From: Blastococcus sp. TF02A-30
Lineage (GTDB): Bacteria; Actinomycetota; Actinomycetes; Mycobacteriales; Geodermatophilaceae
NCBI RefSeq assembly: GCF_003319185.1
Contig: NZ_QOHJ01000005.1
Span: 62,001-126,000, forward strand
Direction: 5' to 3'
DNA: 64,000 nucleotides
Numbering within the stretch: position 1 is the first letter of the stretch; every line of letters begins with the position of its first letter. Below the pieces are notes generated by a model, which had not been told where the DNA came from, did no database searches, and saw nothing but the letters and a program-made list of their open reading frames with translations. Of this stretch, positions 26,617-37,009 are shown piece by piece. Position numbers and translations under genes: made by a program.

Positions 26617-27608
26617 TCCGGCTTCGCCCCGCGCGACATGATCTCCTTCACCATCCGCCCGGGGGCCTCGCCCTCGTGGCAGACGCGCACGACCGCCTCG
26701 GTGATCGGGACGTCGATGCCGTGGGCGCGGGCCAGGTCGAGCACCGAGCGGCAGCTCTTCACGCCCTCGGCGGTCTGCCGGGTGCTCTCCTGCACCTCCT
26801 GGACGCTCATCCCGCGGCCGAGCTTCTCGCCGAAGGTGCGGTTGCGCGACAGCGGCGAGCTGCAGGTGGCCACCAGGTCGCCGAGGCCGGCCAGCCCCGC
26901 GAAGGTGGTCAGCTCGGCGCCGAGCGCGAGACCCAGCCGGGCGGTCTCGGCCAGCCCGCGGGTGATCAGCGAGGCCCGGGTGTTGTCGCCGAAGCCGAGG
27001 CCCTCGGCGATGCCGCAGGCCAGGGCGATGACGTTCTTCACCGCCCCGCCGAGCTCGCAGCCGACCAGGTCGGGGTTGGTGTAGGGCCGGAAGTAGCCGG
27101 TCATGCAGGCTTCCTGCAGCTGCTCGGCGCGCGCGGCGTCGGTGCAGGCGATCACCGTCGCGGCCGGCTGCTCCTCGGCGATCTCGCGGGCCAGGTTCGG
27201 CCCGGACAGCGCGGCCACCCGGTCGGTCCCCGCCCCGGTGATCTCGCAGATCACCTCGCTCATCCGCTTCGTGGTGCCGAGCTCGATGCCCTTCATGAGC
27301 GACAGCAGCGTCGCGTCGGCCGGCAGCAGCGGCGTCCACGTCGTGAGGTTGTCGCGCAGCGACTGCGACGGCACGGCGAGGACCACGACGTCGGCGTCGA
27401 GCAGCGCCTCCCCCGCGTCGGCCGTCGCCCGCAGCCGCTCGGGCAGCCGCACCCCGGGCAGGTAGTCCCGGTTCTCGCCGTCCTCGGTGATCGCCTTGGC
27501 CAGCTCCGGCCGGCGGGCGTGCAGCGCCACGTCGCAGCCGGCGTCGGCGAGCACCTTCGCGAAGGTGGTCCCCCAGGACCCGGCGCCGAGCACCGCGGCC
27601 CGGATCAC
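26613..27608 (-). CDS. gpsA: Glycerol-3-phosphate dehydrogenase [NAD(P)+]
   Basis: 331-residue enzyme reducing dihydroxyacetone phosphate to sn-glycerol-3-phosphate for phospholipid synthesis. Rossmann motif [15 protein letters not shown] (5-19), [15 protein letters not shown] (about 140), the catalytic-lysine region [18 protein letters not shown] (about 190) and [16 protein letters not shown] (about 250) are all present. The GTG start overlaps the acyltransferase stop by four bases; acyltransferase, gpsA and the PLP enzyme form one operon. The plsC-gpsA pairing makes sense, since one product feeds the other. Confidence 0.97.
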   Translation of the reverse strand: MIRAAVLGAGSWGTTFAKVLADAGCDVALHARRPELAKAITEDGENRDYLPGVRLPERLRATADAGEALLDADVVVLAVPSQSLRDNLTTWTPLLPADATLLSLMKGIELGTTKRMSEVICEITGAGTDRVAALSGPNLAREIAEEQPAATVIACTDAARAEQLQEACMTGYFRPYTNPDLVGCELGGAVKNVIALACGIAEGLGFGDNTRASLITRGLAETARLGLALGAELTTFAGLAGLGDLVATCSSPLSRNRTFGEKLGRGMSVQEVQESTRQTAEGVKSCRSVLDLARAHGIDVPITEAVVRVCHEGEAPGRMVKEIMSRGAKPE

Positions 27609-28423
27609 GCGGCGCTCCCGGAGAGGTCGCCGGGCAGCTCGCGGCGCGGCCGGGGGTGGAAGGCGGCCGGCGCGGGTTCCCCGCGCAGCTCGGCCAGCTG
27701 GTCGCGCACGCGGCCCATCATGAGGTCGGTCGTCTCCCGGAGCAGATCGGCGGTGAGCGGCCGGCCGGCCCGCACCTCGGCACGCACGGCGGACAGGTCG
27801 AGCGGCTCCCCGATGAGGTAGTGGGCGGGCGCGCGCAGCCGCGGGTGGAACTTCTTCGTGTGGTAGTCGTGCAGCGTCTGCGGCCCCCACTGGGCCACCG
27901 GCAGGACGACGGCGTCGGTGGTCAGCGCCAGCCGCGCCGCGCCGGTGCGCGCCTGCATCGGCCACCAGTCGGGGTCGCGGGTGACCGAGCCCTCCGGGTA
28001 GATGACGACGACGTTCCCGGCCTGCAGGTCGGCGTGCGCGGCGGACAGCGCGCCCTTCGCCTCGGAGGAGTAGCGGGCGACGGGGATCTGCCCGGCCGAG
28101 CGCAGGATCGCCCCCGCCAGGCCCTTGAACACCGACTCCTTGGCCAGGAAGTGCGGCATCCGGCCGTGGTCGAAGACCAGCCGGGCGCAGGAGATCGGGT
28201 CGAAGATCGAGATGTGGTTGGCCACCACGAGCACCGGGCCGGTGGTCGGGAAGCGGTCCCCGTGTCGGTAGCGGATGGCGAACATCAGCTTCGAGGCCGG
28301 GAACACCACGGCGATGCACAGCCAGAACGCCCAGCCGATCCGGCCGCGGGTGCGCCACTTGCCGGGTCGCAGGTTGCGCGCCCGGGGGGCCGGCGCGCTC
28401 CCCGGCGACGACTGCTCCGTCAC
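27605..28423 (-). CDS. 1-acyl-glycerol-3-phosphate acyltransferase (PlsC-like)
   Basis: 272-residue membrane-associated acyltransferase. One N-terminal hydrophobic segment ([19 protein letters not shown]) is followed by the catalytic NHISIFD (the HX4D motif, about 85) and YPEGS (about 162), the two hallmark PlsC motifs. It probably adds the second acyl chain to lysophosphatidate. GTG with GAGAGGAG upstream is preferred over an earlier in-frame start. It is immediately upstream of gpsA, whose product is the acceptor backbone. Confidence 0.9.
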   Translation of the reverse strand: MTEQSSPGSAPAPRARNLRPGKWRTRGRIGWAFWLCIAVVFPASKLMFAIRYRHGDRFPTTGPVLVVANHISIFDPISCARLVFDHGRMPHFLAKESVFKGLAGAILRSAGQIPVARYSSEAKGALSAAHADLQAGNVVVIYPEGSVTRDPDWWPMQARTGAARLALTTDAVVLPVAQWGPQTLHDYHTKKFHPRLRAPAHYLIGEPLDLSAVRAEVRAGRPLTADLLRETTDLMMGRVRDQLAELRGEPAPAAFHPRPRRELPGDLSGSAA

Positions 28424-28536
28424 GGCCGCTCCTCTCGTGTGATCCAGCCCATGATCGACCCTGGGCACCCGCACCGGTACCACCGGGCCCTCCCGTGCGA
28501 TCGGGTCGCGCCCCGCGGTGTGCTCACATTGTGGTC

Positions 28537-29178
28537 GTGCCCAGCTGGTCGGTCGTGGTCCCCGCGAAGCGGCTCGCCGTCGCGAAGACCCGGCTGCGCC
28601 CGCTCACGGAGGGGTCCTCGCACGCCGATCTCGTGCTCGCGCTGCTGGCCGACACGGTGGCCGCCGCGCTGGCCTGCCCGGCGGTGGCCGACGTCGTCGT
28701 CGTCACCGACGAGCCGGCCGCGGCCGAGCTGACCGGCGCGCTGGGCGCACGCACCATCGCCGACGAACCGGACCGCGGGCTCAACCCGGCGCTGGAGCAC
28801 GGGGCGCGGGCGGCCGGCACCGGAGCTGTCGCCGCGCTCTCCTCCGACCTGCCCGCGCTGCGGCCCGCGGAGCTCGAGGCGGCCCTCGCCGCCGCCGGCG
28901 CCGCGCCGCGCTGCTTCGTCGCCGACGCCCAGGGCACGGGCACCACGCTGCTCACCGCCGTCGGCACCGGGCTGCGGCCCCGCTTCGGCGCGGGGTCGGC
29001 CGCCGCGCACCGGGCGGACGGCGCGGTCACCCTCCGCGGGGAGTGGCCGGGCCTGCTGCGCGACGTCGACACCGCCGACGACCTGCGGGCGGCGGTCACA
29101 CTGGGGATCGGCCCGCGCACCGCGCGCGTGCTGGCCGCCTCTCCGACTCTCGCCGTTCACCTCCGTGCGGCACGATGA
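28537..29178 (+). CDS. cofC: Phosphoenolpyruvate/2-phospholactate guanylyltransferase
   Basis: 213-residue nucleotidyltransferase of the CofC/FbiD family, forming the GDP-activated C3 acid used for the side chain of coenzyme F420. The opening [17 protein letters not shown] is the family signature; [14 protein letters not shown] (about 80) and [12 protein letters not shown] (about 105) are the second and third blocks. Mycobacterium FbiD occupies the same place between gpsA/ddl and ppk. The start could be any of three nearby in-frame codons. The end overlaps ppk by 14 bases. Confidence 0.9.
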   Translation: MPSWSVVVPAKRLAVAKTRLRPLTEGSSHADLVLALLADTVAAALACPAVADVVVVTDEPAAAELTGALGARTIADEPDRGLNPALEHGARAAGTGAVAALSSDLPALRPAELEAALAAAGAAPRCFVADAQGTGTTLLTAVGTGLRPRFGAGSAAAHRADGAVTLRGEWPGLLRDVDTADDLRAAVTLGIGPRTARVLAASPTLAVHLRAAR

Positions 29179-31255
29179 CCACGTGCCTCCCGAGACCGCG
29201 GAAGCGCCCGCCGCGCTGCCCGCCGACCGCTTCCTGAACCGTGAGCTCTCCTGGCTCGACTTCAACGCCCGTGTGCTGGAGCTGGCCGAGGACGACTCCC
29301 TGCCGCTGCTGGAGCGGGTGAAGTTCCTGGCGATCTTCGCCAGCAACCTCGACGAGTTCTACATGGTCCGCATCGCCGGGCTGAAGCGCCGGCAGAGCAC
29401 CGGCCTCACCGTGCGCTCGCCCGACGGGCTGACCATCCGCGAGCAGCTGGAGCTGGTCACCGCGCGCACGCAGGAGCTGGTCCAGCGGCACTCCGACGTC
29501 TTCAACAAGGACGTGCTGCCCCGCCTCGAGGAGGCGGGGATCCGGATCGTCCACTGGGACGAGCTGGAGGAGCAGGCCGCGCTGCGGCTGCGCGAGTACT
29601 TCCGCGACCAGGTCTTCCCCGTGCTCACGCCCCTGGCCGTCGACGTCGCGCACCCCTTCCCCTACATCAGCGGGCTCTCGCTCAACCTCGCCGTCTCGGT
29701 GCGCGACCCCGACACCGGCGCGCCCCGCTTCGCCCGCCTCAAGGTGCCCAACAACGTGCCGCGCTTCGTCCCGGTGGGCGGCGCGGACGGCACGGCGACG
29801 TTCCTGCCGCTCGAGGACCTCATCGCCGCCCACCTCCCCCAGCTCTTCCCGGGGCTGGACGTGCTGGACCACCACTTCTTCCGGGTCACCCGCAACGCCG
29901 ACCTGGAGGTCGAGGAGGACCGCGACGAGGACCTGCTGCAGGCCCTGGAGCGGGAGCTCGCGCGCCGCCGCTTCGGTCCCGCGGTCCGGCTGGAGGTGGC
30001 CGAGCCCATGGACCCCCGGATCCTCGAGGTGCTGATCTCGGAGCTGGAGGTCTCCCCCGACGACGTCGTCCACGTGCCGGGCCTGCTCGACCTGGCGGCG
30101 CTGTGGGCACTGGTCGACCTCGACCGGCCCGAGCTCAAGGACGACCCGTTCGTGCCGGTGACGCACCCGCGGCTGTCGGAGGGCGAGTCGCCCAAGAGCG
30201 TGTTCGCCACGCTGCGCGAGGGCGACGTTCTGGTCCACCACCCGTACCACTCGTTCGCGACCAGCGTGCAGCGCTTCATCGAGCAGGCCGCCGCCGACCC
30301 GAACGTGCTGGCCATCAAGCAGACGCTGTACCGGACCTCGGGCGACTCCCCCATCGTCAACGCGCTGATCGAGGCGGCCGAGGCCGGCAAGCAGGTCGTC
30401 GTCCTGGTGGAGATCAAGGCCCGGTTCGACGAGGAGGCCAACATCAGCTGGGCCCGGTCGCTGGAGCGCGCGGGCTGCCACGTCGTCTACGGCCTGGTGG
30501 GCCTGAAGACGCACTGCAAGACCGCGCTGGTCGTCCGCCGCGAGCAGGGCGTCATCCGGCGCTACTGCCACATCGGCACGGGCAACTACAACCCGAAGAC
30601 CGCGCGCATCTACGAGGACCTCGGCATCCTCACCGCCGACCCGCGGGTGGGCGCCGACCTCACCGACCTGTTCAACGTGCTCACCGGCTACTCGCGGCAG
30701 ACCAACTACCGCACGCTCATGGTGGCCCCGCACGGCATCCGCAACGGCCTGATCGAGAAGATCCGCCGCGAGGCGCGCAACGCCGCGGAGGGCCGCCCGT
30801 CCGGCATCCGGTTCAAGGCCAACTCGATCGTCGACGAGCGGATCATCGACGCGCTGTACGAAGCCTCGCGGGCCGGGGTGCCGATCTCGCTGCTGGTGCG
30901 CGGCATCTGCGCCCTGCGGCCCGGCGTCCCCGGGCTGTCGGAGACCATCCGGGTGCGCTCGATCGTGGGCCGCTTCCTCGAGCACTCGCGGGTCATGGCG
31001 TTCACCAACGGCGGCGAGGCCGAGTGGTGGCTGGGCAGCTCCGACCTCATGCACCGCAACCTGGACCGCCGGGTCGAGGTGCTCATGCGGGTGTGCGACG
31101 ACCGGGCGCGCACGCAGCTCGAGGAGACGCTGGACGCCGCCATGCAGCCCGGCGTCCGCTGCTGGGAGCTGGGCAGCGACGGCAGCTGGGAGCGGCACGA
31201 CGGCCGCGACTACCAGGCCGAGCTCACCCGCCGGATCCATGACCTCGTCGGCTGA
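29165..31255 (+). CDS. ppk: Polyphosphate kinase 1
   Basis: About 690-696-residue RNA-degradosome-size PPK1 that reversibly polymerises the gamma phosphate of ATP into polyphosphate. Visible are the N-terminal [30 protein letters not shown], and the two phospho-histidine regions [13 protein letters not shown] and [20 protein letters not shown] (about 460-480). The start is GTG at 29165 or 29183; neither has a clear ribosome-binding site. It overlaps cofC upstream and the Nudix gene downstream. Confidence 0.97.
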   Translation: MRHDDHVPPETAEAPAALPADRFLNRELSWLDFNARVLELAEDDSLPLLERVKFLAIFASNLDEFYMVRIAGLKRRQSTGLTVRSPDGLTIREQLELVTARTQELVQRHSDVFNKDVLPRLEEAGIRIVHWDELEEQAALRLREYFRDQVFPVLTPLAVDVAHPFPYISGLSLNLAVSVRDPDTGAPRFARLKVPNNVPRFVPVGGADGTATFLPLEDLIAAHLPQLFPGLDVLDHHFFRVTRNADLEVEEDRDEDLLQALERELARRRFGPAVRLEVAEPMDPRILEVLISELEVSPDDVVHVPGLLDLAALWALVDLDRPELKDDPFVPVTHPRLSEGESPKSVFATLREGDVLVHHPYHSFATSVQRFIEQAAADPNVLAIKQTLYRTSGDSPIVNALIEAAEAGKQVVVLVEIKARFDEEANISWARSLERAGCHVVYGLVGLKTHCKTALVVRREQGVIRRYCHIGTGNYNPKTARIYEDLGILTADPRVGADLTDLFNVLTGYSRQTNYRTLMVAPHGIRNGLIEKIRREARNAAEGRPSGIRFKANSIVDERIIDALYEASRAGVPISLLVRGICALRPGVPGLSETIRVRSIVGRFLEHSRVMAFTNGGEAEWWLGSSDLMHRNLDRRVEVLMRVCDDRARTQLEETLDAAMQPGVRCWELGSDGSWERHDGRDYQAELTRRIHDLVG

Positions 31256-32159
31256 TCGGCGCACGATCGCCGCGGCGGGCGGCGCGGTGTGGCGGCCGGC
31301 CGGGAACGGCGGGGGGATCGAGATCGCCGTCGTCCACCGGCCGCGCTACGACGACTGGTCGCTGCCCAAGGGGAAGCTGGACGCCGGGGAGCACGCGGTG
31401 CAGGCCGCCTGCCGCGAGGTGGTCGAGGAGACCGGGCTGACCGTGGTCGCCGGGCGGCGCGGGCTCACCACCCGCTACGCCGTCGACGGCGCGCCCAAGC
31501 GGGTGGACTACTGGCTGATGCGCTGCACCGGCGGCGAGTTCACGGCCAACGACGAGGCCGACGAGCTGCGCTGGCTCTCCCCCGGCGACGCCGCCGCGCT
31601 GGTCACCCACGGGCACGACCGGGAGGTGATCGCCGACGCCGCGCGCACGGACCTGCCGCGCGAGGTGCGGCTGCTGCTCGTGCGGCACGGCAAGGCCGGC
31701 AGCAGCGACCGGTGGGACGGTCCCGACGACGTGCGCCCGCTGACCGCCGCCGGCGAGGAGCAGGCCGACCGGCTCGCGCAGGTGCTGCCGCTGTTCGGCC
31801 CGGCGGCGGTGCTCAGCGCCACGCCGCTGCGCTGCCGCCAGACGGTGGCGCCCCTGGCCGAGCGGCTGGGCCTCGCCGTCGAGCAGCAGCCCGACTTCGG
31901 CGAACCGGAGTTCGGCGGGGACCCCGGGCGCGCGCTGGACGCCGCGCTGCGGATCCTCGACGGCCCGGCGGTGACGGTGGTGTGCAGCCAGGGCGGGACC
32001 ATCCCCGCCGTGCTGCAGGCGCTCGGCGTGCACGGCCACGGGGTGACCGGGCTGCTCCCGCCGGCCGCCAAGGGCAGCGCCTGGGCCCTCGGCGGCCGGC
32101 CGGGAGCGCTGGCCGCGGACTACTACCGCGACGTCGCGCCCGACCCGGACGCCCCCTAG
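31239..32159 (+). CDS. MutT1-like Nudix hydrolase fused to histidine phosphatase
   Basis: 306-residue two-domain protein. Residues 8-140 form a Nudix domain with an exact box (GKLDAGE, seven residues, REVVEETGL). Residues 145-306 form a SixA/phosphoglycerate-mutase-type histidine phosphatase starting [15 protein letters not shown]. Mycobacterial MutT1 has the same fusion and converts 8-oxo-dGTP to the monophosphate in two steps, or acts on diadenosine polyphosphates. Overlaps ppk by 17 bases, so probably co-translated; convergent overlap of four bases with leuD. Confidence 0.92.
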   Translation: MTSSADRRTIAAAGGAVWRPAGNGGGIEIAVVHRPRYDDWSLPKGKLDAGEHAVQAACREVVEETGLTVVAGRRGLTTRYAVDGAPKRVDYWLMRCTGGEFTANDEADELRWLSPGDAAALVTHGHDREVIADAARTDLPREVRLLLVRHGKAGSSDRWDGPDDVRPLTAAGEEQADRLAQVLPLFGPAAVLSATPLRCRQTVAPLAERLGLAVEQQPDFGEPEFGGDPGRALDAALRILDGPAVTVVCSQGGTIPAVLQALGVHGHGVTGLLPPAAKGSAWALGGRPGALAADYYRDVAPDPDAP

Positions 32160-32761
32160 CCGCCGAGGACGGGCAGCGCCCGGGGCAGCCAGGACGGGCG
32201 GCGCGCCTCGTAGGCCTCGATGTCGGCCAGGTGCCTCTCGGTGAGGCCGACGTCGTCGAGCCCCTCGAGCAGCCGCCAGCGGATGTAGTCCTCGACCTCG
32301 AACGGCACCGTCGTCGCCCCGTACGTGACCGTCTTCGACTGCAGGTCGACGGTGACCGGGGTCGCCGGGTCGGCCTCGATGGCCGCCCAGAGCGCCTCGA
32401 CCTGCTCCTGGGGCAGCGTGACGGTGAGCAGCCCCGACTTGGTCGAGTTGTTCTTGAAGATGTCGGCGAAGCGCGAGCTGATGACCACGCGGAACCCGCC
32501 GTCGAGCAGCGCCCAGACGGCGTGCTCGCGCGAGGAGCCGGTGCCGAAGTCGGGGCCGGCCACGAGCACCGAGGCGTCGGCGTACTCCGGCCTGTTGAGC
32601 ACGAAGTCGGGCTCGTTGGTGCGCCAGGCCACGAACAGCCCGTCCTCGAACCCGGTGCGGGTGATCCGCTTCAGGTACTCGGCCGGGATGATCTGGTCGG
32701 TGTCGACGGCGCTGCGGCGCAGCGGCGCGGCGGTCCCGGTGTGGGTGGTGAAGGCGTCCAC
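32156..32761 (-). CDS. leuD: 3-isopropylmalate dehydratase small subunit
   Basis: 201-residue swivel-domain subunit of isopropylmalate isomerase. [19 protein letters not shown] near the N-terminus and [19 protein letters not shown] (about 85) with the substrate-loop are typical. It works with LeuC on 2-isopropylmalate in leucine synthesis and on citramalate in the CimA route to isoleucine. Starts three bases after leuC ends. Confidence 0.97.
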   Translation of the reverse strand: MDAFTTHTGTAAPLRRSAVDTDQIIPAEYLKRITRTGFEDGLFVAWRTNEPDFVLNRPEYADASVLVAGPDFGTGSSREHAVWALLDGGFRVVISSRFADIFKNNSTKSGLLTVTLPQEQVEALWAAIEADPATPVTVDLQSKTVTYGATTVPFEVEDYIRWRLLEGLDDVGLTERHLADIEAYEARRPSWLPRALPVLGG

Positions 32762-32764
32762 GGG

Positions 32765-34171
32765 TCAGGCTCCGATCAGGTCTGCGGGGGCGGTCAGCCG
32801 CCCGGTGAGGGCGGTCGCGGCGGCGACGGACGGCGACACCAGGTGCGTGCGCCCGCCCTTGCCCTGCCGGCCCTGGAAGTTGCGGTTGCTGGTGGAGGCG
32901 GAGCGCTCGCCGGGCTGGAGCTGGTCGGGGTTCATGCCCAGGCACATCGAGCACCCCGCGCCCCGCCACTCGGCGCCGGCCTCGACGAACACCTGGTCCA
33001 GGCCTTCGGCCTCGGCCTGCAGCTTGACGCCCACCGAGCCGGGGACGACGAGCATGCGGGTGCCCGGGTCGACCTTCTTGCCGCGCAGCAGGTCGGCGGC
33101 GACGCGCAGGTCCTCGATCCGGCCGTTGGTGCACGAGCCGAGGAAGACGGTGTCGACCTCGATCTCGCGCAGCGGCGTGCCGGGCTCCAGGCCCATGTAG
33201 GCCAGTGCCTGCTCCGCGGCGCGGCGCTCGTTCTCGTCGGCGAAGTCGGCCGGGTCCGGCACCCGCTCGGTGAGCGGCAGACCCTGGCCCGGGTTGGTGC
33301 CCCAGGTGACGAAGGGGCTCAGCTGCGCCGCGTCGAGGACGACCTCGGTGTCGAAGACCGCACCCTCGTCGGTGCGCAGGCTGCGCCAGTGCTCGACGGC
33401 GGCGTCCCAGTCCGCGCCCTGCGGGGCGTGCGGCCGGCCCTGCAGGAAGTCGAAGGTGGTCTGGTCGGGCGCGATCAGCCCGGCGCGGGCCCCGGCCTCG
33501 ATCGACATGTTGCAGATCGTCATCCGGGCCTCCATCGACAGCGCCTCGATGGCGCTGCCGCGGTACTCGATGACGTGGCCCGCGGCGCCGTTGGTGCCGA
33601 TCTTCGCGATGACGGCGAGGATGACGTCCTTGGCGGAGACGCCCTCGGGCAGCTCGCCGTCGACGGTGACCGCCATCTGCTTCGGGCGGTACTGCGGCAG
33701 GGTCTGGGTGGCCAGCACGTGCTCGACCTCGCTGGTGCCGATGCCGAACGCCAGCGCGCCGAACGCACCGTGCGTGGAGGTGTGGCTGTCGCCGCACACG
33801 ATCGTCATGCCCGGCTGGGTGAGTCCCAGCTGCGGGCCGATGACGTGCACGATGCCCTGGTCGCGGTCGCCCATCGGGGCCAGCCGGATGCCGAACTCGG
33901 CCGCGTTCCGGCGCAGCGCCTCCACCTGCGCGCGGCTGACCGGGTCGGCGATCGGCTTGAGGATGTCCAGCGTCGGGACGTTGTGGTCCTCGGTGGCCAT
34001 CGTCAGCTCGGGGTGGCGCACCGTGCGGCCCGCGGCCCGGAGACCGTCGAAGGCCTGGGGGCTGGTCACCTCGTGCACCAGGTGCAGGTCGATGTAGAGC
34101 AGGTCGGGCTCGCCCTCGGCGCTGCGCACCACGTGGGCGTCGTAGACCTTCTCGGCCAGGGTCTTCGGCAC
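32765..34171 (-). CDS. leuC: 3-isopropylmalate dehydratase large subunit
   Basis: 468-residue aconitase-family subunit holding a [4Fe-4S] cluster. Cluster cysteines are in [13 protein letters not shown] (about 350) and [12 protein letters not shown] (about 412), with [20 protein letters not shown] (about 130) as the aconitase signature. The GTG start at [14 protein letters not shown] has GGAAGGACC upstream, so the longer open frame is not used. It is divergent from an IclR regulator with 60 bases between them holding an inverted repeat. Confidence 0.97.
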   Translation of the reverse strand: MPKTLAEKVYDAHVVRSAEGEPDLLYIDLHLVHEVTSPQAFDGLRAAGRTVRHPELTMATEDHNVPTLDILKPIADPVSRAQVEALRRNAAEFGIRLAPMGDRDQGIVHVIGPQLGLTQPGMTIVCGDSHTSTHGAFGALAFGIGTSEVEHVLATQTLPQYRPKQMAVTVDGELPEGVSAKDVILAVIAKIGTNGAAGHVIEYRGSAIEALSMEARMTICNMSIEAGARAGLIAPDQTTFDFLQGRPHAPQGADWDAAVEHWRSLRTDEGAVFDTEVVLDAAQLSPFVTWGTNPGQGLPLTERVPDPADFADENERRAAEQALAYMGLEPGTPLREIEVDTVFLGSCTNGRIEDLRVAADLLRGKKVDPGTRMLVVPGSVGVKLQAEAEGLDQVFVEAGAEWRGAGCSMCLGMNPDQLQPGERSASTSNRNFQGRQGKGGRTHLVSPSVAAATALTGRLTAPADLIGA

Positions 34172-34199
34172 GGCTGGTCCTTCCGGGTGTCTCGCTGGC

Positions 34200-34218
34200 C
34201 ATCCCATGCTGTGGGATG
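34200..34218. promoter_or_regulatory. Inverted-repeat operator candidate between leuC and iclR
   Basis: ATCCCA, five bases, TGGGAT, extended by one more pair. It lies 29 bases upstream of leuC and 14 bases upstream of the IclR gene. A further TGTGGGA occurs at 34231 over the IclR start, repeating the right half-site. The place and symmetry fit self-regulation plus control of leuCD by the IclR protein, as known for LtbR/NdgR-type regulators. Confidence 0.5.
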
Positions 34219-34231
34219 CGAGTATTGCTGT

Positions 34232-34933
34232 GTGGGACAGCCTAACCCCGTCGCGGTTCTGGACAAAGCAGTGGCCATCCTCCGCGCCGTCGCGGACGAG
34301 CCGGCCACCCTCGCCGACCTCGTCACGCGCACCGGACTGCCGCGCGCCACGGCGCACCGGCTGGCCGTGGCGCTCGAGGGCCACCGCCTGGTCCGGCGCA
34401 CCGACACCGGCTCGTGGGCGCCGGGTCCGGCGCTCGCCGAGCTGGGCCGCGGGTCGGCCGACCTCGGCGAGGTCGCCGGCCGGTACCTGACCACGCTGCG
34501 CGACGTCACCGGCGAGAGCGCGCAGTTCTACGTGCGCGACGGCGCCACCCGCGTGTGCGTCGCGGCGGCGGAGCGCGCCAGCGGCCTGCGGGACACCGTC
34601 CCCGTGGGCGCCCGCCTGCCCATGACGGCCGGCTCGGCCGCGCACGCGCTGCTGGCCTTCACCCCGGTCGACGAGGTGAACCGGCTGCTGCCGAACGCGA
34701 GCTTCACCGCGCGGACGCTGCTCGACGTGCGCCGCCGCGGCTGGGCGCACAGCGTCGCCGAGCGCGAGGCCGGCGTCGCCTCGCTGTCCGCGCCGGTGCG
34801 CGACGGCTCGGGCGCCGTGCTGGGCGCGGTCTCCATCTCCGGGCCGGTGGAGCGGCTGGGCCGCCGGCCGAGCCCCGAGGTGGTCGGCGCGGTGCTCGAC
34901 GCCGCGGCGGCGATCTCCCGCGCCGCCCGCTGA
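34232..34933 (+). CDS. IclR-family regulator of leuCD (NdgR/LtbR type)
   Basis: 233-residue IclR regulator: N-terminal winged helix ([20 protein letters not shown], recognition helix [17 protein letters not shown], about 30-45) and C-terminal effector domain (about 80-230). Its divergent position next to leuCD is conserved in actinobacteria, where LtbR of Corynebacterium and NdgR of Streptomyces control leucine genes; orthology here is inferred from context. GTG start inside TGTGGGACAG, which may be an operator half-site. The ORF could begin only here without overlapping the repeat. Confidence 0.92.
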   Translation: MGQPNPVAVLDKAVAILRAVADEPATLADLVTRTGLPRATAHRLAVALEGHRLVRRTDTGSWAPGPALAELGRGSADLGEVAGRYLTTLRDVTGESAQFYVRDGATRVCVAAAERASGLRDTVPVGARLPMTAGSAAHALLAFTPVDEVNRLLPNASFTARTLLDVRRRGWAHSVAEREAGVASLSAPVRDGSGAVLGAVSISGPVERLGRRPSPEVVGAVLDAAAAISRAAR

Positions 34934-34976
34934 GCGGGCCGCTCCCGCCGTCCGGGAACGGCGAGCTGCTGCGCGT

Positions 34977-35282
34977 CTAGTGGCCCGGCGCCCCGTCGTC
35001 GTCGGCGCTCGGCGCGACCACGATCGGGCGCAGCCGCGACCACAGCACGAACGCGAGCGCGAAGACGATCATGCCGACGCCCACCCAGAGGTTGGCGTTG
35101 AACCCGTCGGTCTTCGCCAGCGCCTCGTCGTCGGCGTCCACCAGACCCACGATGACGAGGACGACCCCGTAGAAGCCGATCAGGGCGGCGATGACGCTGC
35201 GGACGTCGAACGCGCCGGCGGCGTGCTTCTGGCCCGACCCCTCGCCCGCGCCGGTGCCTGCGGAACTCCCTGCTGTGCTCAT
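34977..35282 (-). CDS. Small two-helix membrane protein beside the symporter
   Basis: 101-residue protein. A Ser/Gly-rich N-terminus is followed by two membrane helices ([19 protein letters not shown], about 30-48, and [20 protein letters not shown], about 66-86) and an acidic tail. It starts 17 bases after the symporter gene ends, so it is surely in the same operon. Small two-helix partners are known for some sodium-solute symporters; whether this is one is untested. No family recognised. Confidence 0.75.
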   Translation of the reverse strand: MSTAGSSAGTGAGEGSGQKHAAGAFDVRSVIAALIGFYGVVLVIVGLVDADDEALAKTDGFNANLWVGVGMIVFALAFVLWSRLRPIVVAPSADDDGAPGH

Positions 35283-35299
35283 GGGATGCGTCTCCTTGC

Positions 35300-36982
35300 T
35301 CAGCGGAAGATGAGGTTGAGGGCGATGACCAGGACCAGCGAGATGCCGGCCAGCTTCGTGGGCGACCGGAACCACGGCAGCCGGTGGGCCTCCGGGTCGG
35401 TGCGCTGCTCCTTCGGCGTCTCCGAGTAGACCAGCCCGACCAGCTCCGCGACCGGCTTGGGCGCCGTCACCTGGGTGACGACGACGCTCACCAGGATGTC
35501 GACGACGAACGCGGCCCCGGCGGCGACGAAGCTGGCCCCCTGGCCGCCGAGCGGGATCACGCCGAGCGACACCGTGCCGAACGCGTCCTCGCTGAGGAAC
35601 GCGACCGCGACGGCGGCGAGGGTGCCCGACACCAGCCCGGTCCAGCCGGCCGTCGGCGTCATCCGCTTCCAGAACATGCCGAGGATGAAGGTGGCGAACA
35701 GCGGCGCGTTGAAGAACCCGAACAGCGTCTGCAGGTAGTCCATCAGGTTCGTGTAGCCCGACGCGATCAGCGCGGTGCCGATGGCCGTGATCGTCGCGCC
35801 GACCGTCGCCCACCGCCCGACGACCAGGTAGTAGTGGTCGGGGCGGTCCTTCTTGACGTACTGCTGCCACAGGTCGTAGCTGAAGACGGTGTTGAAGGCG
35901 GAGATGTTGGCCGCCATGCCGGCCATGAACGCGGCCAGCAGGCCGGCCAGCGCGACGCCGAGCAGGCCGTTGGGCAGCACGTCGCTGATCAGGTAGAGGA
36001 TCGAGTTGTTGTAGTCGAAGTCCGGGTCGCCGGACGCCTTCGCCTCCACCACCTCCGGCACCAGGACCGTGGCGATCATGCCGGGGATGACCACGACGAA
36101 CGGCACGAACATCTTCGGGAACGAGCCGATGATCGGGGTCGCGCGGGCAGCGGAGATCGAGTGCGTGGCCATGGCCCGCTGGACCTCGACGAAGTTCGTC
36201 GTCCAGTAGCCGAAGGAGAGCACGAAGCCCAGGCCGAACACGATGCCGACGACCGACCAGAACGGGCTCTCGAAGCCGGTCAGGTTCGTCGCGGGCCAGG
36301 ACGAGAGCATGTCCTCGTTGCCGGCCTCCCGGACCTGGTCGATCAGCCCGCCGATGCCGCCCACCCGGTGCAGGCCGATCAGCGTCAGCGGAACCAGGGC
36401 CGCGACGATGACGAAGAACTGCAGCACCTCGTTGTAGATGGCCGCCGACAGCCCGCCGAGGGTGATGTAGCTGAGCACGATGACCGCGGCGACGATCAGC
36501 GAGACCCAGAGCGGCCAGCCCAGCAGCAGCTCGACGATGTGGGCCAGCAGGTAGAGGTTGATGCCGGCGATGAGGATCTGGGCGACCGCGAAGCTGATGG
36601 CGTTGACCAGGTGCGCCCCGGTGCCGAACCGGCGGCGCATGAACTCGGGGACGCTGCGCACCTTCGACCCGTAGTAGAAGGGCATCATCACGACGCCCAG
36701 GAACAGCATCGCGGGCACGGCGCCGACCCAGAAGTAGTGCATGGTCGCCATGCCGAACTGCGCACCGTTGGCCGACATGCCGACGATCTCGACCGCGCCC
36801 AGGTTCGCCGAGATGAACGCCAGACCGGTCACCCACGCGGGCAGCGAGCGGCCGGACAGGAAGAAGTCGAGGCTGTCGGAGACGCGGCGGCGGGCGGCGA
36901 ACCCGATGCCCAGGACGACGGCGAAGTAGGCGGCGACGAGCGCGTAGTCGACGACGTTCGCGTCGAGCTGCAGGTCGTCCAT
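35300..36982 (-). CDS. Sodium:solute symporter, probably for galactose
   Basis: 560-residue SSS-family transporter with about 14 membrane helices. The family signature region GFGFVLSFGYWTTNFVEVQR-like block (about 250-270) and the N-terminal VDYALVAAYFAVVLGIGFAARR are clear. The SGLT branch includes vSGLT (Vibrio sodium-galactose) and human SGLT1. The gene follows galT and galK on the same strand with a 27-base gap, so galactose or a related hexose is the likely substrate. This is inferred from context. Confidence 0.9.
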   Translation of the reverse strand: MDDLQLDANVVDYALVAAYFAVVLGIGFAARRRVSDSLDFFLSGRSLPAWVTGLAFISANLGAVEIVGMSANGAQFGMATMHYFWVGAVPAMLFLGVVMMPFYYGSKVRSVPEFMRRRFGTGAHLVNAISFAVAQILIAGINLYLLAHIVELLLGWPLWVSLIVAAVIVLSYITLGGLSAAIYNEVLQFFVIVAALVPLTLIGLHRVGGIGGLIDQVREAGNEDMLSSWPATNLTGFESPFWSVVGIVFGLGFVLSFGYWTTNFVEVQRAMATHSISAARATPIIGSFPKMFVPFVVVIPGMIATVLVPEVVEAKASGDPDFDYNNSILYLISDVLPNGLLGVALAGLLAAFMAGMAANISAFNTVFSYDLWQQYVKKDRPDHYYLVVGRWATVGATITAIGTALIASGYTNLMDYLQTLFGFFNAPLFATFILGMFWKRMTPTAGWTGLVSGTLAAVAVAFLSEDAFGTVSLGVIPLGGQGASFVAAGAAFVVDILVSVVVTQVTAPKPVAELVGLVYSETPKEQRTDPEAHRLPWFRSPTKLAGISLVLVIALNLIFR

Positions 36983-37009
36983 CGGGTTCCTCTTCTCGGA
37001 GTGGGGAGA

